A DNA stretch of 31,145 nucleotides from an uncultured Clostridia bacterium (GTDB lineage: Bacteria > Bacillota > Clostridia > Lachnospirales > Bianqueaceae), in the NCBI GenBank assembly GCA_937892735.1, contig CALBGL010000020.1:1-31145 (forward strand), written 5' to 3'. Made by a program: the position numbers and the translations under genes. The notes below the pieces were generated by a model. The model searched no databases, was not told the origin of the DNA, and saw nothing but the letters and a program-made list of their open reading frames with translations. This document shows, one piece after another, positions 22,225 through 30,596 of the stretch. Position 1 is the stretch's first letter. Each line of letters begins with the position of its first letter.

Positions 22225-23256
22225 TTAACGCTGTACACGTCCAGAACCGTCACCCTTCATCAGGTTCTCCACCTCTGCAACGCTTACCAGGTTGAAGTCA
22301 CCCTCGATCGTATGCTTCAAGCAGGAAGCCGCCGTAGCGAACTCGATAACGGACTGATTGTCATAACCAGAAAGTAGCGCATAGATCAGGCCACCGCCGA
22401 AGCTATCACCGCCGCCTACACGATCCACGATATTCATGGTATACTTCTTAGACTTATAGAATTCCTTCTTCTCTGCATCGTACATCATAGCAGCCCAGTT
22501 GTTGACAGATGCAGAAATGCTCTCACGCAGAGTAATCGCAATCTTCTTGCAGCCAAAACGATCTACCAGCTGCCGAGCAACATCCTTATAACCCTCGTCG
22601 CTCAACTCACCGCCTGTGATATTGGAATCAGCAGCCTTGATGCCGAAGACCTTCTCCGCATCCTCTTCGTTTGCAATCAGAACGTCTACATACTTCACCA
22701 GCTCACCCATCACCTGGCTCGCCTTCTCGCTTGTCCACAACTTCTTACGGAAGTTCAGATCACAGCTGATCTGAACGCCAGCAGCCTTTGCAGCCTTGCA
22801 GGCAGCCAGAGAAAGCTCAGCACAAGCATCGGACAGAGCCGGAGTAATACCGGTGAAATGGAACCACTCTGCTCCATCAAAGATCTTCTCCCAATCAAAA
22901 TCTGCCGCTTCTGCCGTAGCGATAGACGCATGCGCGCGATCATATACTACGTTAGAAGCACGCTGAGAAGCTCCCTTCTCCACAAAGTAAATACCCATTC
23001 TCTCGCCGCCTCTGGCTATGTAGGAAGTATTCACGCCGTATTTACGAAGAGAAGCAATACAAGCATCTCCCATCGGGTTTTTCGGTAACTTGGTTACAAA
23101 ATAGGGCTCCATTCCATAGTTTGCCAAGGAAACGGCAACATTAGCTTCTCCACCGCCAAAAACCATCTCCAGACTGTCTGCCTGGATAAAGCGCTGGAAG
23201 CCCGGGGTCTGCAGACGAATCATGATTTCGCCAAAGGTAATGACTTTCTTAGACAT
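22225..23256 (-). CDS. kdgK: PfkB-family sugar kinase, 2-keto-3-deoxygluconate kinase type
   Basis: The 343-residue protein has the ribokinase fold: VFGGGEANVAVSLANYGM near residue 37 (GGxxxN signature) and the PfkB motif DRVGGGDSFGGGLIY, in the form seen in KDG kinases of Firmicutes. It should phosphorylate 2-keto-3-deoxy-D-gluconate to the 6-phosphate, in pectin or uronate breakdown; a fructokinase-like role is less likely. ATG at 23254-23256 has AAAGGA 8 nt upstream; the earlier in-frame ATG at 23265 lies right on that site. It has a promoter and a hairpin-rich leader, with no eda aldolase or uronate genes adjacent. Confidence 0.82.
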   Translation of the reverse strand: MSKKVITFGEIMIRLQTPGFQRFIQADSLEMVFGGGEANVAVSLANYGMEPYFVTKLPKNPMGDACIASLRKYGVNTSYIARGGERMGIYFVEKGASQRASNVVYDRAHASIATAEAADFDWEKIFDGAEWFHFTGITPALSDACAELSLAACKAAKAAGVQISCDLNFRKKLWTSEKASQVMGELVKYVDVLIANEEDAEKVFGIKAADSNITGGELSDEGYKDVARQLVDRFGCKKIAITLRESISASVNNWAAMMYDAEKKEFYKSKKYTMNIVDRVGGGDSFGGGLIYALLSGYDNQSVIEFATAASCLKHTIEGDFNLVSVAEVENLMKGDGSGRVQR

Positions 23257-23286
23257 GGGACTCATCCTTTCACATCAAAAAATTAT

Positions 23287-23302
23287 CCGGTACGAATACC
23301 GG
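23287..23302 (-). promoter_or_regulatory. Hairpin with UUCG loop in the sugar kinase leader
   Basis: Minus strand CCGGTA-TTCG-TACCGG is a perfect 6-bp stem on an exceptionally stable tetraloop, followed by ATAA and six U (23277-23282). It resembles a compact terminator or attenuator only ~20 nt before the ribosome site. Confidence 0.55.
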
Positions 23303-23303
23303 G

Positions 23304-23320
23304 GCACACAGATTGTGCGC
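23304..23320 (-). promoter_or_regulatory. Palindrome near the kinase transcription start
   Basis: GCGCACA-ATC-TGTGTGC (minus strand), 7 bp with one G-U pair, starting about four bases after the predicted start point. It could be an operator or the first stem of the leader. Confidence 0.5.
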
Positions 23321-23330
23321 TTTTGTCTTT

Positions 23331-23359
23331 AGTATACTATTCTTTTAAGATTTATGCAA
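23331..23359 (-). promoter_or_regulatory. Promoter of the sugar kinase
   Basis: Minus strand TTGCAT (23354-23359), 17 bp, TATACT (23331-23336). Confidence 0.7.
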
Positions 23360-23375
23360 GTGCTTTTCGAAATTT

Positions 23376-24530
23376 TTAAGACAAATCCCCGCTGAGCGCT
23401 TCTAATTTACGGTTTTCATCCGTTTCTAATGTTTTTCCATACTCGAAAACTTCTTTCGCTCTCCGCTCTCCGAATTCATACAGACATTTATCAAATAAGG
23501 AATGACAATAATAACCAAATTCATCGGCTCTCTCTAAATATAACTCGCCATCAAGTCGTGCAGAAGAGGGAATTCCGTATTGCGCAGCAAAATTTTCTAA
23601 TTTCTGCGGTTCCTCTTTCTCAAGATTTTCTAATGTTTGCTGCAATGTTCGTAGAATCATCTGATAGATCAAATCTTCGAACTCATCTCCATATACGACC
23701 CAATACGCCTCGTCATCCTCTTCTGTGGAATAGACCCTGCGCCCCGTATACAGATCATAGATTTCGCAAACATACTCAAAAGACTGTTCCCGCATATCAC
23801 CGGCTTCTGTCAATATTTCCGGCATCCTTTGTCCAAAAAGATAATCGGGAGACTCCTCTTCCTCCTCCAGATCCGGTTCTTCTTCGTATTCTTCCACCTC
23901 ATAATGCCGTCCAAATTGGATCGCTTGATAATATTTTAAACTCAACAAATTCTCAAGTTCTTTTTGATCCCAAAATCTTTGAAACACTTCTACCATCTCG
24001 CTGTCATCCATCAAAATATTCTGCTCTTTTCGGATCTTTTGCCAGATGACCTCTCCGCGATAATAAGCCTTTACCGGAGATAACGCCAGAATCCGTTCTT
24101 CCAATCCTTCTTTCAGGCGATCATACTGGCGAAAGGCTGTGACATACATTTGTTCTATCTGGTCTGTCTGAAGTTTTTTCTGTACCATCAGAACATTCCT
24201 TTTTCGGAAATCCTCTAAAATGACACTGGCCATAGGTTCTTGCATCAGTTGTTCTTTGACGCGGTCCTCTCCCTCATCAAATATCTCGTCCAATTCTTGT
24301 TCGATTATATCCAGTACATCTCCAAAGATACGGATCTCCTCTTCCGTTCCTTCACTATCAAAGACATCGATCAATTGCTGAAAACTGTCATAGCGAACCA
24401 GCCGATCCATCAATTCCGGATATAAGTGCCTTTCTGCCGATATCGCAGAATAAAACATTTCCGCGATATCGTCCAGAATCTGATCGGGATGAATTTGCCC
24501 TTTTAACATAGCATATATTTCTTTTTCCAT
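23376..24530 (-). CDS. Acidic hypothetical protein
   Basis: I do not recognise this 384-residue protein. It is strongly acidic and mostly helical, with no signal peptide or membrane span. A very acidic patch (about 205-228) separates an N-terminal helical half from a C-terminal half that contains EYVCEIYDLYTGRRVYSTEE and YWVVYGDEFEDLIYQMIL. There is a single Cys near the end (HSLFDKCLYEFGERRAKEVF). ATG at 24528-24530 has GAGGA 6 nt upstream and sits 9 nt after the deacetylase stop, so the two are one transcript. A cytoplasmic protein, perhaps an assembly or stress factor; that is a guess. Confidence 0.7.
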   Translation of the reverse strand: MEKEIYAMLKGQIHPDQILDDIAEMFYSAISAERHLYPELMDRLVRYDSFQQLIDVFDSEGTEEEIRIFGDVLDIIEQELDEIFDEGEDRVKEQLMQEPMASVILEDFRKRNVLMVQKKLQTDQIEQMYVTAFRQYDRLKEGLEERILALSPVKAYYRGEVIWQKIRKEQNILMDDSEMVEVFQRFWDQKELENLLSLKYYQAIQFGRHYEVEEYEEEPDLEEEEESPDYLFGQRMPEILTEAGDMREQSFEYVCEIYDLYTGRRVYSTEEDDEAYWVVYGDEFEDLIYQMILRTLQQTLENLEKEEPQKLENFAAQYGIPSSARLDGELYLERADEFGYYCHSLFDKCLYEFGERRAKEVFEYGKTLETDENRKLEALSGDLS

Positions 24531-24539
24531 GATTTTTCC

Positions 24540-25376
24540 TCAATTCAATGTTATAAAGTTGTATCCTTCTGCTTTGGCCTCCCGTATCCACTCTCCCAAA
24601 ATGTCATGATTGGTTTTACTTACCGCATGCAAAAGATATATCGCGCCAGGATGCAGCGCATCTGTCAGTCTTTTTAAGGCATCTTCGGCATTCGGCTGTT
24701 GATTTACATTCCAATCATTATAAGCAAAACTCCAAAGCACAGAGCGATACCCCATGTTTTGTACTAACGCAAGTGTTTGCTCACTAAAAGCACCTTCCGG
24801 ATTTCGGAAAAGCTTCATCTCATATTGAAATTCCTGACAGATATAGTCATGCAATACTTGAATATTCTCCGCTGCCTTTTCCAAAGAAATCTGTGTCATG
24901 TTAGGATGAAATGCGGTATGATTTCCCACCGTATGTCCTTCGTCGATCATACGCTGAATCAGCTCCGGCTCTCTCTTCGCATAATCCAACGTCACAAAAA
25001 AAACAGCTGAAACGCCTTCTTCCTTTAACGTATCCAGGATCCCCTCCGTATATCCCGCCTCATATCCTTCATCGAACGTAAGACAGATTCCCTCTTCTTC
25101 TGTCAGAAACATCGCGTCATACTGGCCATATTCTTCCTGTAGTTTAACACAGGCGGTAGGACGATTTTGATCGTCCACTTCCCGCCCCGGTCCCCAGGTG
25201 ACCTGGGTATCATCCAGTGATTGCAATTCTGCCGCCGCCAAGACATTCACAGAAGACCCGGACTCTCCCTCGACCAGGGTTTCTTCCTGGCTATACTCCG
25301 GCTCTAACTTCTCGTGCGTACATCCCGAGAAGAGAAGACAAACAATCAACATACAAAACAAAGTGGATGACTTCAT
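24540..25376 (-). CDS. PdaA-like polysaccharide deacetylase lipoprotein
   Basis: The 278-residue protein has a lipoprotein signal (LLFSGC, Cys19) and a NodB-type deacetylase domain. Motifs: TFDEG (100-104; Glu replaces the second Asp of TFDDG), HTAFH (His153, His157), FRNPEGAFSE, SFAYNDWN and YLLHAVSKTN. The run TFDEGYEAGYTEGILDTLK and the C-terminal HPGAIYLLHAVS match the delta-lactam-type PdaA subfamily, which removes N-acetyl groups from peptidoglycan muramic acid, often in spore cortex. ATG at 25374-25376 has GGGAGG 9 nt upstream; the in-frame ATG at 25397 is behind no site. It is followed closely by the acidic protein gene and follows glgP. Confidence 0.85.
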   Translation of the reverse strand: MKSSTLFCMLIVCLLFSGCTHEKLEPEYSQEETLVEGESGSSVNVLAAAELQSLDDTQVTWGPGREVDDQNRPTACVKLQEEYGQYDAMFLTEEEGICLTFDEGYEAGYTEGILDTLKEEGVSAVFFVTLDYAKREPELIQRMIDEGHTVGNHTAFHPNMTQISLEKAAENIQVLHDYICQEFQYEMKLFRNPEGAFSEQTLALVQNMGYRSVLWSFAYNDWNVNQQPNAEDALKRLTDALHPGAIYLLHAVSKTNHDILGEWIREAKAEGYNFITLN

Positions 25377-25451
25377 GCTTAAACGCCTCCCATTCATTTT
25401 TAGATGGAATGGAAGTAGTTTAAACAGAAGCCATCGCTTTCATACATCGGA

Positions 25452-27887
25452 TCAGCGAAGCCGTTTCAGATGCCAAATCTTTTCATTATAATCTTCAATA
25501 GAACGATCCGCCGCAAACATAGAAGAATTTGCCACGTTAATCATGGCTTTTCGATTCCACTCATCCTTATTGCGGAAAAGCTGATCCGCTTCCTGATGAG
25601 CACGACAATAATCTTCAAAGTCGGCTAGAACCATGTATGGATCCGGCGCAGCATGATCATTTCCTAAAATCAAACCATTTACAATATCCGGATACGATAC
25701 ACATGCCCCGCCGCTACGGCCGACGCCAACCTGCATCGCGTTGAGAATTCGACTGATCCAGGGATCATTCTGATAATAGGATAACGGATTATATCCCTTG
25801 TCTTGCAACTCCTTGACTTCCTGCGCCCGCAAACCAAAGAGGAACATATTCTCTTCTCCCACGGCCTCACAGATCTCCACATTCGCGCCATCCATCGTGC
25901 CAATCGTCAGCGCACCGTTCATCATAAACTTCATATTGCCGGTACCGGAAGCTTCTCGACCGGCAATCGAAATCTGTTCCGATAAATCAGCAGCCGGCAT
26001 CAGGGTTTCCGCTATTGTGACCTTATAGTCTTCTAAGAATACCACCTTAATCTTCTTCGAAACATCCGAATCATGATTCACCATATCCGCCACCGAATGA
26101 ATCAACCGGATAATCTGCTTGGCCGCATAATAACCAGGCGCGGCCTTTGCACCAAAAATGAAGGTGCGAGGTACCACATCGAGTCCAGGATTATCCTTAA
26201 TCTCAAAATATAGGCGTAAGATATGCATGACATTAAGCATCTGCCGCTTATATTCATGCAGCCGTTTTGCCTGTACATCAAACAGCGAATCACAATCTAC
26301 CTCAATGCCGTTGTGCTCCTTGATATACGCAGCCAGACGTTCTTTGTTCGCTCGTTTTACTCGATCAAATTCTTTACGAGCTTCCGGATCTTCTGCGAAT
26401 GGTCGGAACTGAGAGAGCTGTGAAGCATCCTTCAAAAATCCCTCTCCGATATACTTGGTCAAAAGTGCAGTCAGCCCTTCATTGCTCTGACCAACCCAAC
26501 GCCGGTATGCAATACCATTGGTCACATTCTGGAACTTCTCCGGCGAAACTAGATAAAAATCATGGAATACATCCTCCCGCAAAATCTGAGAATGCAGGGC
26601 TGAAACACCATTGACAGAAAAAGAACCCGCAATCGAGAGATTCGCCATACGAATCTCTCCATAGGCAACGATAGCCATAGACGCAATACGATCCCAATCT
26701 CCTGGGAAGTAGTTCCATAAATCATCGCAGAAACGGCGGTTGATTTCTAAAATAATCTGATGCAATCTAGGCAGAATTTGCTTAAACAAAGACTCCGGCC
26801 AACGCTCCAATGCTTCAGACATCACCGTATGATTCGTATAAGCAACAGTACGACAAGTAATATTCCAGGCCGCATCCCAGGTCAGACCATTTTCATCCAA
26901 CATGATACGCATCAATTCTGGAATGACCATAGCGGGATGCGTATCGTTGATCTGAATCACCACATGCTCCGGCAGGTTATCCAATCGGCCATATCGAGCC
27001 ATATGCTTCCGAACAATTTCCTGCACGGAAGCAGACACAAAGAAATACTGCTGCTTCAGACGTAAGGACTTTCCCTCCCAGTGCTTGTCCTCCGGATACA
27101 GAATCTTGGAAATGACTTCTGCCATGGCCTGATTCTCTGTGGCCCGCAGATAATCTCCCTCATTAAACAGCGTCATATTGATCTGCTGCGGACTCTTTGC
27201 CTGCCACAGTCTCAAGGTGTTGACAGTCTCTCCCTGATATCCACTGATTAACATGTCATAGGGAATCGCCAGAACTCGATCATAGTTCTTATGGATGATC
27301 TGCATTTGTTCATTCTTCCAGACTTCCTCGATCGTGCCTCCAAAATGCACCTCAACGGTCTCACTGGGCTTTGGAACAAGCCAGCTGGATCCAGAATCCA
27401 TCCAACGGTCCGGCAACTCAATCTGCTGACCATCCACAATCTTCTGCTTGAATAAGCCATATTCATAAAGAATGCTGTAACCGGTAGCCGGATAATCCAG
27501 GCTGGCCAGAGCATCCATATAGCAGGCGGCCAGACGGCCAAGCCCGCCATTTCCTAATGCCGCATCCTGTTCTTCCTCGTAATACAGTTCATCCAAACTG
27601 GTTCCCATGTCTCCCAGCGCCTTATCAAAATCCTCCATCATCCCCAGATTGAAAACATTATTGCGCAGAGAACGTCCCAACAGGAATTCAATCGACAGGT
27701 AACAGACCTGCTTGCCATCCTGTTTTTCAATTTTTTCCTGGGTTTTTACCCAATTATCCATCATAAAATCACGTACTACCAATGCGGTAGCATGGTAAAT
27801 CTGGCTGCGAGTCGCATTCAAAAATTCTTTTCCAAAATGCCGAATCAACTTTCCATTGATCAAAATCTTTAACTGTTCTTTATCCAT
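25452..27887 (-). CDS. glgP: Glycogen/maltodextrin phosphorylase
   Basis: The 811-residue enzyme releases glucose-1-phosphate from alpha-1,4-glucans. N-terminal block: EFLLGRSLRNNVFNLG and EEQDAALGNGGLGRLAACYM. C-terminal block: GREASGTGNMKFMMNGALTI, in which the Lys carries pyridoxal phosphate, and TMDGANVEI. Length is typical. The start is ATG at 27885-27887 with AAAGGAG 5 nt upstream; an open extension to 27947 overlaps the glgA end and is unlikely. It is 28 nt downstream of glgA, last of the glg genes, and gives the operon both synthesis and breakdown of glycogen. Confidence 0.97.
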   Translation of the reverse strand: MDKEQLKILINGKLIRHFGKEFLNATRSQIYHATALVVRDFMMDNWVKTQEKIEKQDGKQVCYLSIEFLLGRSLRNNVFNLGMMEDFDKALGDMGTSLDELYYEEEQDAALGNGGLGRLAACYMDALASLDYPATGYSILYEYGLFKQKIVDGQQIELPDRWMDSGSSWLVPKPSETVEVHFGGTIEEVWKNEQMQIIHKNYDRVLAIPYDMLISGYQGETVNTLRLWQAKSPQQINMTLFNEGDYLRATENQAMAEVISKILYPEDKHWEGKSLRLKQQYFFVSASVQEIVRKHMARYGRLDNLPEHVVIQINDTHPAMVIPELMRIMLDENGLTWDAAWNITCRTVAYTNHTVMSEALERWPESLFKQILPRLHQIILEINRRFCDDLWNYFPGDWDRIASMAIVAYGEIRMANLSIAGSFSVNGVSALHSQILREDVFHDFYLVSPEKFQNVTNGIAYRRWVGQSNEGLTALLTKYIGEGFLKDASQLSQFRPFAEDPEARKEFDRVKRANKERLAAYIKEHNGIEVDCDSLFDVQAKRLHEYKRQMLNVMHILRLYFEIKDNPGLDVVPRTFIFGAKAAPGYYAAKQIIRLIHSVADMVNHDSDVSKKIKVVFLEDYKVTIAETLMPAADLSEQISIAGREASGTGNMKFMMNGALTIGTMDGANVEICEAVGEENMFLFGLRAQEVKELQDKGYNPLSYYQNDPWISRILNAMQVGVGRSGGACVSYPDIVNGLILGNDHAAPDPYMVLADFEDYCRAHQEADQLFRNKDEWNRKAMINVANSSMFAADRSIEDYNEKIWHLKRLR

Positions 27888-27915
27888 GCATTCTCCTTTT
27901 AGACTCTCCATCAAT

Positions 27916-29355
27916 TTATAACTTATTTTTTCCAGTAATCTTCTCATACAAAGCGATGTATTCCTTGGCAGGAAGATTCCAACTAAAGTCCTTATTCATC
28001 GCATTTTTCATCAGTTTCTTCCAGGAAACCATATCCGAATACAAAGCTTCCGCTTCTCGCAGTACATATAACATATCATCCGCATTATAATTCGTAAAAG
28101 TAAATCCGGTCCCCGTACCCTCCCAATATGGCTGTACGGTATCTTTTAGCCCGCCGGTTTCACGCACCACCGGAATCGTACCATAACGCATCGCGATCAT
28201 CTGAGACAATCCACAGGGCTCACTCTTGGAAGGCATCAGAAAAATATCCGCTCCCGCATAAATCTTTTGCGCCAAATCCAGATTAAAGGTGATATTCGCC
28301 GAAACCTTGGAAGGATACTTTCTCTGTGCCTCCTTGAACATCTCCTCATACTGATAATCTCCAGTACCCAGTACGACAAGCTGTATATCATCTTCCAAAA
28401 TCTGTTCCAGGTCATACTTGACCAAATCCAATCCCTTATGCTCCACCAGGCGGCTGATCATAGCGATCATCGGAACCTCTGGACGCACCGGAAGGCCTAA
28501 CATCTCTTGTAATTTTGCTTTGTTGATTTCCTTCTTCTTAGGTCCGCGAGCCGAATAGTTCGCAAATAAATGCGAATCCGTCTTAGGGTCATAGACTGTG
28601 CAATCAATACCATTCAGAATACCGCTGAGTTTCTCCCGCTCATTTCGAAGCATCCACTGCATGCCATGCCCATAATATTCATACTGAATCTCCTGCGCAT
28701 AGGTAGGACTCACAGTAGTAATCCACGAAGAAGATACGATGGCCGCTTTCATCAGATTGACCATACCATCGAACTGAAGCCATCCGTTATCATAATTCTC
28801 CCTAGACATACCCATCACATACTCGGTAATATCCGGCGGGAAGATTCCCTGATACTGAATATTATGAATGGTAAATAATATACGCAGGTTCTGACAGCAC
28901 GGCACGTCCTTACGATAGAACTCCTCTAGAAAGACAGGAATCAACGCAGTTTGCCAGTCATTGCAATGGATCACATCCGGTTCAAAATCCAGATGTTGTA
29001 AAATCTCCAAAACTGCTTTGCAGAAAAAGGCATACCGTTCAGCGTCATCAAAATAACCATACAGGCCTCTGCGGCCAAAATAGTATTTATTATCTAAAAA
29101 ATAGTAGATAACACCCTCGTATTCCAAAGAGAAAACGCCGCAGTACTGCGTTCTCCATGCCAAGGGTACCCAGACTACCTTAAGAAAATTCATCTGACTC
29201 TTCCATTTTTCCGGAATGTCCTGATACAGGGGAAGGATCACGCGAGCATCTACTCCTTTCTCGCAAAGTGCCTTGGGAAGGGCGCCAGCCACATCTCCCA
29301 ATCCTCCCGTCTTGATGAAGGGAACCGCCTCCGATGCCGCAAATAAAACTTTCAT
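27916..29355 (-). CDS. glgA: Glycogen synthase (ADP-glucose type)
   Basis: The 479-residue GT5 enzyme adds glucosyl units from ADP-glucose. KTGGL at 15-19 binds the nucleotide sugar. The C-terminal Rossmann half has ISRLVEHKGLDL and the E-x7-E segment SKSEPCGLSQMIAMRYG with the catalytic-loop RETGGLKDTV. Start ATG at 29353-29355 with AAGGAGAGG upstream. It has its own promoter just before it, and is followed 28 nt later by glgP. Confidence 0.97.
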   Translation of the reverse strand: MKVLFAASEAVPFIKTGGLGDVAGALPKALCEKGVDARVILPLYQDIPEKWKSQMNFLKVVWVPLAWRTQYCGVFSLEYEGVIYYFLDNKYYFGRRGLYGYFDDAERYAFFCKAVLEILQHLDFEPDVIHCNDWQTALIPVFLEEFYRKDVPCCQNLRILFTIHNIQYQGIFPPDITEYVMGMSRENYDNGWLQFDGMVNLMKAAIVSSSWITTVSPTYAQEIQYEYYGHGMQWMLRNEREKLSGILNGIDCTVYDPKTDSHLFANYSARGPKKKEINKAKLQEMLGLPVRPEVPMIAMISRLVEHKGLDLVKYDLEQILEDDIQLVVLGTGDYQYEEMFKEAQRKYPSKVSANITFNLDLAQKIYAGADIFLMPSKSEPCGLSQMIAMRYGTIPVVRETGGLKDTVQPYWEGTGTGFTFTNYNADDMLYVLREAEALYSDMVSWKKLMKNAMNKDFSWNLPAKEYIALYEKITGKNKL

Positions 29356-29378
29356 TGAAACCTCTCCTTTCTGTCTCC

Positions 29379-29407
29379 ATTATAGCATGGTAAATTCTGT
29401 TTGTAAA
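29379..29407 (-). promoter_or_regulatory. Internal promoter before glgA
   Basis: Minus strand TTTACA (29402-29407), 17 bp, TATAAT (29379-29384), with TG one base upstream of the -10 (extended -10). Lies in the 103-bp glgD-glgA gap, about 23 nt before the glgA start. Confidence 0.7.
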
Positions 29408-29412
29408 TATAA

Positions 29413-29448
29413 GGAGAGGGAGATTTCAAGACAGAAACCTCCCTCCAG
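29413..29448 (-). other. Imperfect hairpin between glgD and glgA
   Basis: On the minus strand GGAGGGAGGTTTC and GAAATCTCCCTCTCC form a bulged stem, followed by TTATATTT. It could be a partial terminator of glgCD ahead of the glgA promoter; weak. Confidence 0.35.
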
Positions 29449-29458
29449 CTGGCTCCGA

Positions 29459-30583
29459 TTATACAACACTTCCCTTAGAAAGAACCGTTGGATACTTCTG
29501 ATAGCCAAATAACTTACGATTCTCTCGAATCACCACGTCCTTATCCGCAATGACATAGTTAAGCTGGCTGGATGATTGAATCTCGCAATCCTGCATGATA
29601 ATAGAATTAGAGACCACCGCACCCTTGCGAATCCGTACGCCGCGGAATATAATGCTGTTCTCCACTGTCCCTTCAATCACACAGCCATCCGCGACCAGGG
29701 AATTACTGACCTTACTGCCGTTTCGATATACAGAAGGCACCTCATCCCGGATTTTGGTGAAAATCTGGTTTTCCGAATCGAACAGATCCTTTCGAATATC
29801 CTCTTTCAGCAGATCCATATTTGCATCGAAATAAGACGAGACCGAAGTAATTAAGTCCATATAGGCCTTACACTCATAACCATAAATCTTCAGATCCTTT
29901 ACATTCGCCTGCAGTACATCTCTGCGAAAACTATACAAGTTATGGCTCTGGCATTCCTGGATCAAAGATTCCAGCAAAGACTTACGAATAATCGCAGTTC
30001 CAATGCATAAATTCTTACGATCCTTTGCCGGATTAATCGCTACATCTGTGACACGGCTATCCTTATCCATAGCAAGAAAACAAAATTGATTATAAGATTC
30101 ATCGGTAAACTTGCCATTCTTAAACATCAACGTGATATCCGCGCCCTTTTCCTTATGAAATTCCAGCATTTTGTCAAAAGTCACATTACAAATAATATCC
30201 GCATCGGAAAGCAGCACGTATTCGCTGGTAGATCGGCGGATAAAACTCATGGTATTGGCCAAGGCTTCCATTCTGCCCCTATAATTCACACCATAGTTGA
30301 AGCTGTCCCCATGAGAGAACGGTGGAAGAATATACAGGCCGTCCCGCTTTCTGGACAGATCCCATTCCTTACCGTAACCCACATGATCCATCAAAGACTG
30401 ATAATTGTTCTTGGTGATCATCCCGACCTTTGTAATCCCGGAATTCACCATGCTCGACAGCAGGAAATCAATAATCCGATATCGCCCTCCAAACGGAATA
30501 GAGGAAATAGAGCGTACCTGCGTCAGTGTTTTCAAGTCTTCTTCATATTTGTATGTAAAAATCAAACCCATTGTGTCTAACAT
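29459..30583 (-). CDS. glgD: ADP-glucose pyrophosphorylase regulatory subunit GlgD
   Basis: The 374-residue protein aligns by eye with GlgD: it begins MLDTMGLIFTYKYEEDLKTL with no GGxGxRL nucleotide-binding loop, keeps IPFGGRYRIIDFLLSSMVNS, and ends with a left-handed hexapeptide helix (VENSIIFRGVRIRKGAVVSN). In Firmicutes GlgD is a non-catalytic partner that raises GlgC activity. ATG at 30581-30583, AGGGGG 8 nt upstream, 13 nt after the glgC stop, so the two subunits are co-translated. Confidence 0.94.
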   Translation of the reverse strand: MLDTMGLIFTYKYEEDLKTLTQVRSISSIPFGGRYRIIDFLLSSMVNSGITKVGMITKNNYQSLMDHVGYGKEWDLSRKRDGLYILPPFSHGDSFNYGVNYRGRMEALANTMSFIRRSTSEYVLLSDADIICNVTFDKMLEFHKEKGADITLMFKNGKFTDESYNQFCFLAMDKDSRVTDVAINPAKDRKNLCIGTAIIRKSLLESLIQECQSHNLYSFRRDVLQANVKDLKIYGYECKAYMDLITSVSSYFDANMDLLKEDIRKDLFDSENQIFTKIRDEVPSVYRNGSKVSNSLVADGCVIEGTVENSIIFRGVRIRKGAVVSNSIIMQDCEIQSSSQLNYVIADKDVVIRENRKLFGYQKYPTVLSKGSVV

Positions 30584-30596
30584 AGCCGTTTCCCCC

